From: Amycolatopsis keratiniphila subsp. keratiniphila
GTDB taxonomy: Bacteria; Actinomycetota; Actinomycetes; Mycobacteriales; Pseudonocardiaceae
Direction of reading: 5' to 3'
DNA length: 64,000 nucleotides
NCBI RefSeq assembly: GCF_001620365.2
Contig: NZ_LQMT02000005.1
Span: 149,499 to 213,498 of the forward strand
This document shows, piece by piece, positions 44,704-52,830 of this stretch (positions are counted from its first letter, which is position 1; every line of letters starts with the position of its first letter). A program made the position numbers and the translations under genes. The notes under the pieces were generated by a model that saw nothing but the letters and a program-made list of their open reading frames with translations, did no database searches and was not told the DNA's origin.

Positions 44704-45434
44704 TTGCGGTCCTCCAGGAGTTCGGCGAGGTCGTCCACCACGACGTCGGCACCGTGCGCGAGCAGTTCGCCCGCCTGGTGCGCGCGGTTCACCCCGACCA
44801 CGTAACCGAAACCGCCGTCCTTGCCGGCCTGCACGCCCGCGAGCGCGTCCTCGAAGACCGCCGCGTTCGCCGGTGCGACACCGAACGCCTCCGCGCCGGC
44901 GAGGAAGGAATCGGGGGCGGGTTTGCCGCGCAGGTTCTGCTCGGCGATCACGATCCCGTCGATCCGCGCTTCCACGAACCTGGTCAGGTCGGCGGCGTCG
45001 AGCACCTTGGCGCCGTTGGCCGACGAAGTGACGACGCCGATGCGCAGTCCGGCCGCCTTCGCCGCTTCCAGATATCGGACGGAACCCGGGTACGGGGTCA
45101 CGCCTTCCTCGTCGATGATCTTCAGCACCAGCTGGTTCTTGCGGTTCCCGATGCCATTGACGGTGGCGGCGTCGATGCCGTCGTCGGGGTTTCCCTCGGG
45201 CAGTTCGATCCCGCGTGAGGTGAGGAAGGTGCGGACGCCGTCGGCCCTCGGCCTTCCGTCGACGTAGGCCGCGTAGTCGGTGTCGGTGAACGGCGAGAAC
45301 GCGTCGCCGTCGCGGGCGCGCAGGAACTCGTCGAACGTGCGCTTCCACGCTTCGCGATGCTGGGCCGCGGTTCCGGTCAGCACGCCGTCGAGGTCGAAGA
45401 GACAGGCCGTGATGGTGTCGGGCAGACCGATCAT
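44700..45434 (-). CDS. Beta-phosphoglucomutase, HAD superfamily
   Basis: This 244-residue HAD phosphatase-fold enzyme converts beta-glucose 1-phosphate to glucose 6-phosphate. HAD motifs are visible: the nucleophile in ACLFDLDGVLTGTAAQH, the Thr/Ser motif in VVTSSANGAK, the Lys in LRGKPAPDSFL and the acidic pair in VFEDALAGVQAGK. The cap domain is residues about 30-100. The enzyme supplies glycolysis with the product of the adjacent GH65 phosphorylase, and the pair is the same as Rv3400-Rv3401. ATG 45434 is chosen; TTG 45443 is an upstream alternative. No clear ribosome binding site was seen. Confidence 0.9.
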   Translation of the reverse strand: MIGLPDTITACLFDLDGVLTGTAAQHREAWKRTFDEFLRARDGDAFSPFTDTDYAAYVDGRPRADGVRTFLTSRGIELPEGNPDDGIDAATVNGIGNRKNQLVLKIIDEEGVTPYPGSVRYLEAAKAAGLRIGVVTSSANGAKVLDAADLTRFVEARIDGIVIAEQNLRGKPAPDSFLAGAEAFGVAPANAAVFEDALAGVQAGKDGGFGYVVGVNRAHQAGELLAHGADVVVDDLAELLEDRK

Positions 45435-45476
45435 GTCTGGCAACGCTACCCGCGCTCGCCGGTACTCGCTCGGCTC

Positions 45477-46046
45477 TCAGGCGGCGCGGACCACGAGCGC
45501 GACGTGCCGCGCGGCCCGCTCCAGCGGTTCCGGAGACCGGCGGACCCGGCTCACCAGCAGGGCGCCTTCGAGGTTGGTCATGATGGCCGTCGCGACGTCT
45601 TCGGGATCCTCGACCTCGCCGAGCAGTTCGACGAGCAGCTCGTGCCATGCGGCGAACGCGTCCTGGCACGCCTTGGTGATGACAGGGGAGGCGTGCGCCA
45701 TCTCCAGTGTGATCGTGGCGAGCGGGCAACCGCCGCGGTAGTCGTCGGCGGCCAGCGCTTCACCCGCTTTGCGATACCACCAGGCCACGGCGTCTTCGAC
45801 CGTCTCGTTGCGTTCGAAAGCGCGGCGGACCGTCTTCGCCACGACAGCGGTGCCGAGCTCGATCGCGGCGACCGCGAGCTGCTCCTTGCCGCCGGGGAAG
45901 TGGTGGTACGCCGACCCCCACGGCGTGCCTGCCTGCTCGACCAGCCGCCGCCACGAGGTCGCCTGGTAGCCCTCGCGGCGGAAGAGTGTCATCGCGGTCG
46001 AGATCATCCGCTCGCGAGTGGTGGTGTCGGACACGTGGTCCAGCAT
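45477..46046 (-). CDS. TetR-family transcriptional repressor
   Basis: This 189-residue TetR-type regulator has an N-terminal HTH (TRERMISTAMTLFRREGYQA, recognition helix with GTPWGSAYHHFPGGKEQL) and a C-terminal ligand and dimer domain of the TetR_C LmrA/YxaF-like type (YRGGCPLATITLEMA). It diverges from a thioesterase gene, and the 60-bp gap holds two copies of an 18-bp palindrome, so it most likely represses both genes. The signal could be an acyl-CoA or a toxic compound, but this is not shown by the sequence. Confidence 0.9.
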   Translation of the reverse strand: MLDHVSDTTTRERMISTAMTLFRREGYQATSWRRLVEQAGTPWGSAYHHFPGGKEQLAVAAIELGTAVVAKTVRRAFERNETVEDAVAWWYRKAGEALAADDYRGGCPLATITLEMAHASPVITKACQDAFAAWHELLVELLGEVEDPEDVATAIMTNLEGALLVSRVRRSPEPLERAARHVALVVRAA

Positions 46047-46055
46047 AGTCCTTGA

Positions 46056-46097
46056 CTAGGACGACCGTCTTAGGAAAGCCTAGGACGATCGTCTTAG
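46056..46097. promoter_or_regulatory. Two TetR operator copies
   Basis: CTAGGACGACCGTCTTAG (46056-46073) and CTAGGACGATCGTCTTAG (46080-46097) are near-perfect palindromes that differ at one base. Their starts are 24 bp apart. They lie between the divergent tetR-like and thioesterase genes and end just before the thioesterase ribosome binding site, so repressor bound there would block transcription in both directions. Confidence 0.8.
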
Positions 46098-46106
46098 GAG
46101 GCAGCC

Positions 46107-46613
46107 ATGACCATCGACGTCACCGGGCAGACCAGGCAGAAGACCGTGACCTGGCAGGATCCGCTGCCCACCGCCCGGCTCGGCCGGGAACTGTCCGGGC
46201 TCGACTACCTGACCGGGATCGCCGAGGGCCGGATCCCGCCCGCGCCGATCTCGGCGCATTTCGGCATGCGCTGGGTGAGCGTGGCCGAGGGTGACGTCGT
46301 GATCGCGGCGACGCCGGACGAGTCGCTCTACAACCCGATCGGCACCGTGCACGGCGGGGTCGCGGCGACCCTGCTGGATTCGGCGGTGGCGTGCGCCGTG
46401 CACTCGACCCTGCCCGCCGGCGTCGGGTACACCTCGGTGGAGCTGAAGGTGAACTACCTGCGCGCGATTTCCGGTTCGGTGGGGGAGATCCGCGCGCACG
46501 GCTGGATCGTGAAGGCCGGTTCGCGCGTCGCGTTCGCCGAGGGCGACCTCCGCGACGGGCAGGGCAAGGTGCTCGCGACGGCGTCGAGCACCTGCCTGAT
46601 CATCAAGCCCTAG
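46107..46613 (+). CDS. PaaI-type hotdog thioesterase
   Basis: This 168-residue acyl-CoA thioesterase of the PaaI/hotdog family has the signature NPIGTVHGGVAATLLDSAVA, which contains the catalytic Asp/Gly region. The beta strands that follow are also typical (VGYTSVELKVNYLRAISG). It would hydrolyse CoA thioesters of aromatic or medium-chain acids; the substrate is unknown. The GGAGG site lies right after the second TetR operator. The stop overlaps the SnoaL gene stop from the other strand (CTAG). Confidence 0.88.
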   Translation: MTIDVTGQTRQKTVTWQDPLPTARLGRELSGLDYLTGIAEGRIPPAPISAHFGMRWVSVAEGDVVIAATPDESLYNPIGTVHGGVAATLLDSAVACAVHSTLPAGVGYTSVELKVNYLRAISGSVGEIRAHGWIVKAGSRVAFAEGDLRDGQGKVLATASSTCLIIKP

Positions 46614-46963
46614 AACATCTCGGCGCCCGGCGGCACGGGCTGCTTGACGTCCCAGTGCTCCACGATGAGCCCGTCTTCCACGCGCACGATGTCGACGATG
46701 GCGGCTCCGAGCTCCTCGCCCGGCCGGACGACGTGCAGGTGCACGACGACGTGCTCGTCGTCGGCGATCACGCGTTTCACCGCGACCTCCGCGTCCGCCA
46801 GCGGTGAATTGCGCATGGCTTCGACGAAAGCGTCACGGCCGGAGGGGAAACCCGGGCTGTGGGTGACGAAATCCGGGTGCACGTTCCTGCCCGCGGCGGC
46901 GAAGTCCTTGTGCACGAACATGTTCTCGAAACAGTCTAGGACGATCTTCTTGGCTGTGGTCAT
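46610..46963 (-). CDS. SnoaL-like / NTF2-fold protein
   Basis: This 117-residue protein has the NTF2-like alpha/beta cone of the SnoaL family: a first helix KKIVLDCFENMFVHKDF, then HPDFVTHSPGFPSGRDAF, VAVKRVIADDEHVVVHLHVV, and the late strand IVDIVRVEDGLIVEHWDVKQ. Members include polyketide cyclases and ester or epoxide hydrolases, and many have no known role. The ATG at 46963 is chosen for the family N terminus. A sequence matching the TetR operator at 16 of 18 bases lies inside its codons 4-10, so it may share control with the thioesterase. Confidence 0.85.
   Translation of the reverse strand: MTTAKKIVLDCFENMFVHKDFAAAGRNVHPDFVTHSPGFPSGRDAFVEAMRNSPLADAEVAVKRVIADDEHVVVHLHVVRPGEELGAAIVDIVRVEDGLIVEHWDVKQPVPPGAEMF
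46936..46953. promoter_or_regulatory. Possible third TetR operator inside the SnoaL gene
   Basis: CTAGGACGATCTTCTTGG differs from the operator at 46080-46097 at two positions. It falls near the start codon of the SnoaL gene, where repressor binding could block early transcription. It also encodes part of KKIVLD, so a chance match cannot be excluded. Confidence 0.4.
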
Positions 46964-47007
46964 AGGAACAGCGTGCACCCGCTGTCGATTACCGCGGAGG
47001 TAATGCC

Positions 47008-48210
47008 CTAGGCCGCGCCGACCTTGCGTTCGAACACCAGGCCCTCGGCGGCGCGCAGCCCGACGCTGATCGCGCCGGTGAGCACGCCGTCGTCGCCCAG
47101 TTCGCCCTGGACGACCGCCGGGACCAGGGGGGTGAACGAGCGGAGGGCGCGGTCGATCGGGTCGAGCAGCAGATCGGCCGCGGTGCCGATGCCGCCGCCG
47201 AGCACGATCAGCTCGGGGTCGATCACCGCCGCCACCGACGCCACGGTGTACGCGAGCCGGTCGGCCTCCGCCTCGACGGCACGCAGGGCGAGCTCGTCGC
47301 CGTCGCGGGCGAGCCGGAAGACCTCGCGGGCCGATTTCGCCGTGCCGAGGCCGAGTTCGCGCGCGCCGCGGACCACGGACTGCGCCGCCGTCGCCTCTTC
47401 GAGGTGGCCGCGGACCGGTGGGGCGTCCTCGCCCTCGCCCGCCGCGTGCGACTGGCCGTAGGGCAGGTAGCCGATTTCGCCCGCCGCGCCGGTCGCGCCG
47501 CGGAAGACCTGGCCGTCGACCATCACGCCCATCCCGACGCCGGTGCCGATGGTGATGCAGCCGAACACGGACGCGCCGCGCGCGGCCCCGCGTTCCCATT
47601 CGCCGACGGCGGTGAGGTTCGCGTCGTTCTCGACCATCAGATCCGGGCCGAGGACGCCTTCGAGTTCGTCGAGCAGGCCCGCCTTGCCCCAGCCGGGCAG
47701 GTTCGGCGCGTGCCGGAAGCAGCGTTTGTCCGGGTCGGCGACGCCGGGGGAGCCGAGGACCCGCACGACGATGTCCGCCTGGGACAGTCCTGCTTCGCGC
47801 ACCGTCGCCGACGCGAGGGCGCCGACGGCGCTGACGAGTGCGGTGCCCGAACGCGAGGTGTTCCGCTCGTCACGGCGGGCGACCACGGTGTGGCCGAGAT
47901 CCGAGACGGCGACGCGGAGGTGCTCGCGTCCGATGTCGACACCGAGGACGTAGCCCGCCGTGGGATCCGCTTCGTAGAGGACGGCGGACCGGCCGGTGCC
48001 GGTCGAGGTGTGCCCGGTAGCCCTGGCGAGGCCGGCGGCTTCGAGCGCCAGTAACGCTTGGCTCACCGTGGGTTTCGAAAGACCGGTGTCCTTGGCGACT
48101 TGGGGCCGCGTCGCCGGGCCGCTGCGGCGCAGGAGGTCCAGCACGGCGCGCTGATTGATCTTCCGCATCCCGGCGGGGGTGCCGACGGGTGGGTTTTCTG
48201 CGCCAACCAC
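47008..48210 (-). CDS. ROK-family transcriptional regulator / sugar kinase-like protein
   Basis: This 400-residue ROK protein has an N-terminal winged helix (INQRAVLDLLRRSGPATRPQ, LSKPTVSQALLALEAAGLAR) and a sugar-kinase fold domain (VLGVDIGREHLRVAVSDLG, VENDANLTAVGEWERGAARG, GTGVGMGVMVDG). It is a NagC/XylR-type repressor that senses a sugar. The usual ROK zinc motif CxCGxxGC is missing: after GATGAAGEIGYLPYG come residues without cysteines. GTG 48210 is set by AGGAGG nine bases before it; a TTG eight codons upstream would lie before that site. A DasR-like palindrome lies about 190 bp upstream. Confidence 0.88.
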   Translation of the reverse strand: MVGAENPPVGTPAGMRKINQRAVLDLLRRSGPATRPQVAKDTGLSKPTVSQALLALEAAGLARATGHTSTGTGRSAVLYEADPTAGYVLGVDIGREHLRVAVSDLGHTVVARRDERNTSRSGTALVSAVGALASATVREAGLSQADIVVRVLGSPGVADPDKRCFRHAPNLPGWGKAGLLDELEGVLGPDLMVENDANLTAVGEWERGAARGASVFGCITIGTGVGMGVMVDGQVFRGATGAAGEIGYLPYGQSHAAGEGEDAPPVRGHLEEATAAQSVVRGARELGLGTAKSAREVFRLARDGDELALRAVEAEADRLAYTVASVAAVIDPELIVLGGGIGTAADLLLDPIDRALRSFTPLVPAVVQGELGDDGVLTGAISVGLRAAEGLVFERKVGAA

Positions 48211-48399
48211 GAGCTTCGCCTCCTGTCGAACCAAGGTGTTCCACCAAAGTTATCCGCCTCCGGCCCGATATGGGCAAGAAGGTTTACATTCGGTGGTCCC
48301 AGGCGACGATAAACGTGCCCGCGCCGCGGATCGCGCACGCCGCGCGCGGAAAACCGTGATTCACCCGGTATTCGGGCGCATGCTCCCAGTGACCGGTAA

Positions 48400-48411
48400 T
48401 GGTCTAGACCA
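48400..48411. promoter_or_regulatory. DasR/dre-like operator
   Basis: TGGTCTAGACCA is a perfect 12-bp palindrome in AATGGTCTAGACCAGGT. It matches the core of the dre site bound by the GntR-type GlcNAc regulator DasR in actinomycetes. It lies in the 208-bp gap upstream of the ROK gene and eight bases past the anti-sigma gene stop. The rest of 48211-48418 holds only a GGTGTTCCACC palindrome at 48235-48245. Confidence 0.55.
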
Positions 48412-48418
48412 GGTGTCG

Positions 48419-49147
48419 TCAGGCGACGTGGCGGCTCGCGGGCCGCCGGAATCCCCTGTGCTGCCGGGGTCGTTCGGGGGCTTCGCCGGTCTCGTGGTCC
48501 GTTTCGGCGCTGTGGGAATCCGGGTGATCGGCCGTCGTCGCCGGGCTGGGACGGTTGCGCAGCCGGTGCTGCCGGTTCACCACGTACAGCAACAGCAGTC
48601 CGGCGACGACCAACCCGTGGGTGAGCACGCGTCCGGCGGTCACCTGCCCGGTGGCGAGGTCGCCCGCCGACAGCGCCAGGAGCAGCGCGACGAAACCGGT
48701 CAGCGCGGGTAGCTGCCCGGCCGCCGCCTTCGTGCGGACGGCCGCCCAGCCGAGTCCGACGCCGACGGCGAGGTTCCACGCGCTGCTTTCGTGGGAAAGG
48801 TGCCCGATCAGGGATTCCGTGCCGTGGCCCGCGGTGTGGTCTTCGACGCCCAGCAGCTGGGCGAAAGCGAGCCCGAGCTGCGCGATCGCGACCAGGGCGA
48901 GCGCGATCCTGGCGGGCCAGCCCTCGCTCGGCGGGGCGGGTGTGCGTTCGAGGATGACGGCGGTGAGGTCCGGGACCGCGGGAGCGGGCCGCAGCAGTAT
49001 CGCCCGGTGCATCCGCTCGGCGCGCGCAAGCCACGACCGGCACGCGGGGCAGCCCGCCACGTGCCGGTCGACCACCTCGGGCGGGGCGGGTTCGGTTTCG
49101 CCGTCGAGCCGGGCCGACAGGGCCTCGCGGCAGGTCTCGCACTTCAC
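48419..49147 (-). CDS. zf-HC2 anti-sigma factor with multi-pass membrane domain
   Basis: This 242-residue membrane protein has an N-terminal zinc-type anti-sigma module (CETC, then HVAGCPAC with His29, Cys33, Cys36). It is followed by about five or six hydrophobic helices (near residues 80-100, 122-140, 145-165 and 172-190) and a polar His/Arg-rich tail. It diverges from a SigC-type sigma factor gene across 58 bp and is most likely its antagonist. The membrane part with several helices is unlike the single helix of RskA, so signal sensing may differ. It starts with GTG. Confidence 0.83.
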   Translation of the reverse strand: MKCETCREALSARLDGETEPAPPEVVDRHVAGCPACRSWLARAERMHRAILLRPAPAVPDLTAVILERTPAPPSEGWPARIALALVAIAQLGLAFAQLLGVEDHTAGHGTESLIGHLSHESSAWNLAVGVGLGWAAVRTKAAAGQLPALTGFVALLLALSAGDLATGQVTAGRVLTHGLVVAGLLLLYVVNRQHRLRNRPSPATTADHPDSHSAETDHETGEAPERPRQHRGFRRPASRHVA

Positions 49148-49193
49148 GTCTCACTTGTCGGGCGCGGGCCTGCCCCGGTTCCCGCGACGCTGC

Positions 49194-49199
49194 TACGTT
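49194..49199 (+). promoter_or_regulatory. -10 element for the SigC-like gene
   Basis: TACGTT ends six bases before the ATG at 49206, and no ribosome binding site fits between them, so the transcript is probably leaderless. No convincing -35 was found; an ECF-type GGTTCCC lies at 49177-49183. Confidence 0.4.
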
Positions 49200-49205
49200 T
49201 CTCGT

Positions 49206-49775
49206 ATGGCCGGGGCGCGCAACCACGACGACGAGCGGGTGACCGAGCTCGCTCTCGCCGCCGCTCGCGGCGACCGGCGGGCGCTCGAGGACTGGGTGCG
49301 TGCCACCCAGGCGGACGTCTGGCGCTTCGTCGCGCACCTCGCCGATGTCGGCGCCGCCGACGATCTCACCCAGGAGACGTACCTGCGCGCGTTCGGCAGC
49401 CTGCGCCGGTTCGCCGGCCGGTCGTCCTCGCGGACCTGGCTCCTGTCGATCGCGCGCCGCGTGGTCGTCGACCGCATCCGCGCGGCTTCGGCGCGCCCGA
49501 AGCTCGCCGACGTCGACTGGGAGGCCACCGCCGAACGCCGTGGCGCCCGCCAGGCCGAGGGTGTCGCCGGGTTCGAAGATCTCGTGGAGCTGCGGATGCT
49601 GCTCGACGGGCTCGACCCGGAGCGGCGCGAGGTCCTCGTCCTCACCCAGGTGCTGGGCCTTTCCTACGCCGAAGCCGCCGAAATCTGCGGCTGCCCGGTC
49701 GGCACCGTGCGTTCACGCGTCGCGCGCGCCCGCGAAGACCTGCTGGAAGCGGGCCGGGAGCGCGACTCCATCTGA
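49206..49775 (+). CDS. ECF sigma factor, SigC-like
   Basis: This 189-residue ECF sigma factor has region 2 ([58 protein letters not shown]) and region 4 ([40 protein letters not shown]). Length and sequence resemble mycobacterial SigC (185 residues). The divergent zf-HC2 gene probably encodes its anti-sigma factor. Its regulon may include the divergent promoter region. The ATG seems to be used as a leaderless start. Downstream, 49776-49955 holds two direct copies of CGTCACACA (49791 and 49823) of unknown meaning and a likely promoter. Confidence 0.88.
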   Translation: MAGARNHDDERVTELALAAARGDRRALEDWVRATQADVWRFVAHLADVGAADDLTQETYLRAFGSLRRFAGRSSSRTWLLSIARRVVVDRIRAASARPKLADVDWEATAERRGARQAEGVAGFEDLVELRMLLDGLDPERREVLVLTQVLGLSYAEAAEICGCPVGTVRSRVARAREDLLEAGRERDSI

Positions 49776-49856
49776 CGCCCGCCTGTGGCGCGTCACACAT
49801 TTGAGCCCTTCCGCTGTCACCTCGTCACACAGATGGGGCGACACGACTACTCCGCG

Positions 49857-49886
49857 TTGACTAGGCCGAATGCCGATGCCTAGCGT
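49857..49886 (+). promoter_or_regulatory. Likely promoter of the iorBA-type operon
   Basis: TTGACT (49857-49862), an 18-base spacer and TAGCGT (49881-49886) form a housekeeping-type promoter. It would start RNA about 63 bases before the ATG at 49956. Confidence 0.5.
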
Positions 49887-49955
49887 GTCGCCATCCAACC
49901 CCAGGCCGCGCGAGGGTCCCCGCCTGCTCCGCGCGCTCTCGAAGGGATCTTCCCG

Positions 49956-52208
49956 ATGGCCAGTCCCACCACCGCTGAGGGCCACGGCAGTGAGGCTCCG
50001 GACCCCGGAGGCCTCGGCCGCCGCCGGTTCCTGACCTTCCTCGTCGCCGCGCCCACCCTCACGATCGCCACGAAGATCGGCATCGACACCGTCGCGCCTG
50101 AAGAGGCCGAAGCCGTCATCCCGACCCCGCCGGGCCCGGCCGAGATCCTCGACCTAGGCGACGTGCTGATCCTGTCGAACGCCCCCACCGCCAACCTGCT
50201 CGTCCTCGAAGTCCGCGAAGACGGCCGGGTCCGGCTGGAACTGCCGCGGACCGAGGTCGGCCAGGGCATCACCACGGCGAACGCGATGCTGGTCGCCGAA
50301 GAAATGGACCTCCCGCTCGACCAGGTCGACGTCGTCCTCTCCGACGCCCGCTCGGAACTGCTGTTCAACCAGCTGACCGGCGGCTCCAACACGATGCGCT
50401 CGCTCTACACCCCAGTGCGGACCGCGGCCGCCGCCGCCCGAGCCCGCCTGGTCGCGACCGCCGCCAAGCAGTGGGGCACCAAGGCCGACCGGCTGTCCAC
50501 AAGGGACGGTGCGGTGATCGCCCCCGACGGCCGCCGCGCGGACTACGGCGCGCTGGCCAAACCCGCCGCCCGCGCCGACCTCGGCAAGCTCACCGCGACC
50601 CCGAAGGCCGAGTCCGCGCACAAGCTGGTCGGCACGCCGCAATCGCGCAAGGACGCCCGCGCGATGGTCACCGGGCAGCTGAAGTACACCCTCGACCTGG
50701 ACGTCCCCGGCGCGAAGCCGGTGATGGTCCGCCGCCCGCCGACGATCAACGGCACGGTCGCGAAGGTGAACAACGAAGCCGCCGTCCGCGCGATGCCGGG
50801 CATCATCGACATCGCGGTCATCAAGACCGGGGTCGCGGTGATGGCCGAGACCTTCGGCCAGGCGCTGGACGGCAAGAACGCCCTCGACGTCAGCTGGAAC
50901 GGCGGCACCGTCGACGGGGAGAACAACGCGACGATCAAGAAGAAGCTGCAGGCCGCGGCGCTCCCGTTCGTCGTGCCTCCGCTGCTGACCCAGTACGTCG
51001 ACGGCGAGTTCGACTTCGCCTTCGCCAGCCACGCCCCGCTGGAGACCAACTCGGCCGTCGCCGACGTCCGCGAAGACGGCGCGACCATCTGGTCCGGGAT
51101 GAAGGTGCCGATCCTCGCGAAGCAGAACATCGCGCAGGAGCTCGGTCTGCCCGAGAACAAGGTCGTCGTGCACGTCCAGCAGGCGGGCGGATCGTTCGGC
51201 AGGCGGCTGTTCTCCGACGGCGCCATCGAGGCCGCGCGTGCCTCCAAGGCGTTCAAGCGGCCGGTGCGGCTGATGTGGAGCCGCATCGACGACATGCGCC
51301 ACGGCCGCGCGCGGGCCGCGAGCCACCACAAGATCCGCGCCACCTTCGCCCTCGGCCAGGTGCTCACCTTCGAACACCGCGTCGCCAGTGTGGAGACCGA
51401 CTGGAGCCACGGGCTCGGCGAGGTACTCACGGCGTTCGCCTCCGAACTGCCCGTCGGCGGCAACCTGAGCTTCGCGCAGACGGTGTTCCTGCTGACGGTG
51501 AAGTCGCCGTACAACTTCGGCGTCACCACGCAGCTGCTCAACGAGGTGCCCGTGGACTTCCACACCGGTGCCTGGCGGTCGGTGTACTCGGCGAGCACAC
51601 GCGGCGCCGAAGAGATCATGGTCGACGAGATCGCCGCGAAACTCGGCAAGGACCCGGTGGAGTTCCGGCGCGAGTTCATCAAGAACGACCGGCAGCGTGC
51701 CGTGCTGGACAAGGTCGCGGAACTCGGCGAGTGGGGCAAGAAGATGCCCAAGGGCTTCGCTCAGGGTGTCGCCGTGCACGGCGAGTACAAGTCGTACACC
51801 GCCTGCCTCGTCGAAATGGACGCCCGCGACCCGAAGAAGCCGCGTGTCACCAAGGCGACCATCGCGGTCGACGTCGGCAAGCCGATCAACCCGCGCGGGA
51901 TCGAGGCGCAGATGCTCGGCGGCCTGACCGACGGCATCTCCACCACGCTGACCGCGGGCCTGCACATCGACAAGGGGCTGCCGCTGGAGGGCAGCTACTC
52001 GCAGTTCCACTACGCGCGGCAGAAGAACTCGCCGATGGACGTCAAGGTGTTCGTCATGCCGGAGACGGGCGAGATCGGCGGTGCCGGGGAACTCGGCGTG
52101 CCCGCGCCGGTCGGCGCGATCGGGAACGCCTACGCGCGGGCGACCGGGATCAAACCGCGCAGCTTCCCGATCGACTTCCCGATCGACTTCGACCCCTTCC
52201 CCCGCTGA
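49956..52208 (+). CDS. Molybdopterin-binding subunit of an IorB-type xanthine dehydrogenase-family enzyme
   Basis: This 750-residue large subunit resembles isoquinoline 1-oxidoreductase beta (IorB) and aldehyde oxidases of that group. A twin-arginine signal (GRRRFLTFLVAAPTLTIATK, residues about 22-41) suggests Tat export of the folded holoenzyme. Cofactor segments include LPRTEVGQGITTANAMLVAE, QQAGGSFGRRLFSDGAIEAA and the C-terminal GEIGGAGELGVPAPVGAIGN with the catalytic Glu. The next gene supplies the two [2Fe-2S] clusters. There is no FAD subunit gene, as is usual for Ior-type enzymes, so electrons probably go to the respiratory chain. The substrate is unknown (N-heterocycle or aldehyde). 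Confidence 0.88.
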   Translation: MASPTTAEGHGSEAPDPGGLGRRRFLTFLVAAPTLTIATKIGIDTVAPEEAEAVIPTPPGPAEILDLGDVLILSNAPTANLLVLEVREDGRVRLELPRTEVGQGITTANAMLVAEEMDLPLDQVDVVLSDARSELLFNQLTGGSNTMRSLYTPVRTAAAAARARLVATAAKQWGTKADRLSTRDGAVIAPDGRRADYGALAKPAARADLGKLTATPKAESAHKLVGTPQSRKDARAMVTGQLKYTLDLDVPGAKPVMVRRPPTINGTVAKVNNEAAVRAMPGIIDIAVIKTGVAVMAETFGQALDGKNALDVSWNGGTVDGENNATIKKKLQAAALPFVVPPLLTQYVDGEFDFAFASHAPLETNSAVADVREDGATIWSGMKVPILAKQNIAQELGLPENKVVVHVQQAGGSFGRRLFSDGAIEAARASKAFKRPVRLMWSRIDDMRHGRARAASHHKIRATFALGQVLTFEHRVASVETDWSHGLGEVLTAFASELPVGGNLSFAQTVFLLTVKSPYNFGVTTQLLNEVPVDFHTGAWRSVYSASTRGAEEIMVDEIAAKLGKDPVEFRREFIKNDRQRAVLDKVAELGEWGKKMPKGFAQGVAVHGEYKSYTACLVEMDARDPKKPRVTKATIAVDVGKPINPRGIEAQMLGGLTDGISTTLTAGLHIDKGLPLEGSYSQFHYARQKNSPMDVKVFVMPETGEIGGAGELGVPAPVGAIGNAYARATGIKPRSFPIDFPIDFDPFPR

Positions 52209-52234
52209 CTTTCCTTCCCCGCCAAGGAGTTTCG

Positions 52235-52690
52235 ATGCCCAACTACACCTTCACGGTGAACGGGAAGACCGTCACCGTCGACGCGCCCGCGGATCTGCCC
52301 ATGCTGTGGGCGCTGCGGGACAAACTCGGCGTCCGCGGCCCGAAGTACGGCTGCGGGATCAACGTCTGCAAGGCCTGTACCAGCCACCTCGACGGCGAGG
52401 CGTTCAACCCGTGTGTGACGCCGGTGTCCGACTGCTCGGGCAAGGAGGTCACCACGATCGAAGGCCTCGCCGACGGTGACGACCTGCACCCGGTGCAGGA
52501 GGCCTGGCTGGAGCAGGACGTCGCGCAGTGCGGCTACTGCCAGCCGGGGCAGATCATGGCCGCGGTGGCGCTGCTGAAGAAGACGAAGAACCCGACCGAC
52601 GCCGAGATCGACGCGATCCAGAACGTCTGCCGGTGCGGCACCTACTTCCGGATCCGCGAAGCCATCAAGAGCGCGGCCGCGAAGATGTGA
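52235..52690 (+). CDS. [2Fe-2S] subunit of the IorAB-type dehydrogenase
   Basis: This 151-residue iron-sulfur subunit has two [2Fe-2S] clusters. The plant-ferredoxin-type N-terminal domain contains GPKYGCGINVCKACTSHLDG plus a later Cys in NPCVTPV. The C-terminal four-helix domain contains QCGYCQPGQIMAAVALL and NVCRCGTYFRIREAI. It transfers electrons from the molybdenum centre of the large subunit. The start follows AAGGAG. It carries no Tat signal of its own and would be exported bound to the large subunit. A terminator-like hairpin follows nine bases after the stop. Confidence 0.93.
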   Translation: MPNYTFTVNGKTVTVDAPADLPMLWALRDKLGVRGPKYGCGINVCKACTSHLDGEAFNPCVTPVSDCSGKEVTTIEGLADGDDLHPVQEAWLEQDVAQCGYCQPGQIMAAVALLKKTKNPTDAEIDAIQNVCRCGTYFRIREAIKSAAAKM

Positions 52691-52699
52691 ACCACCGCC

Positions 52700-52732
52700 G
52701 GTGCGGCGGGAATCCCGACTTCCTGCCGCACC
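52700..52732 (+). terminator. Hairpin after the IorAB-type operon
   Basis: GGTGCGGCGGGA (52700-52711) pairs with 52721-52732 over 12 positions, including one G-U pair, around a nine-base loop. There is no T-tract. It probably ends the two-gene operon. Confidence 0.55.
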
Positions 52733-52791
52733 AGCGGAGTCTTCGCGCTTCGACAGGCCACCTCCGGGCAAGTCGTGTTAGATGACGGCCC

Positions 52792-52815
52792 CAGGGACTC
52801 GACGAGGAGTCCCTG
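52792..52815 (+). promoter_or_regulatory. Hairpin in the leader of the PucR gene
   Basis: CAGGGACTC (52792-52800) and GAGTCCCTG (52807-52815) form a perfect 9-bp stem with a six-base loop, ending just before the CCGGAGG ribosome binding site. TTAGAT (52779-52784) could be the -10, which would put the hairpin at the 5' end of the mRNA. Confidence 0.5.
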
Positions 52816-52830
52816 CCCCGGAGGACGTCC

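Noticed and set aside
44700..45729. GH65 and phosphoglucomutase as one fused protein
   Set aside because: A single long frame passes through, but the HAD domain is in a different frame with its own stop, and the GH65 family N terminus starts at the GTG overlapping that stop.
49791..49831. Direct repeats CGTCACACA as a Crp/GlxR-type site
   Set aside because: The two half-sites are in direct orientation 32 bp apart, not an inverted TGTGA-N6-TCACA.
50154..52010. Long minus-strand frame opposite the molybdopterin subunit gene
   Set aside because: It is a codon-bias shadow; the plus-strand protein is full-length and has cofactor motifs.
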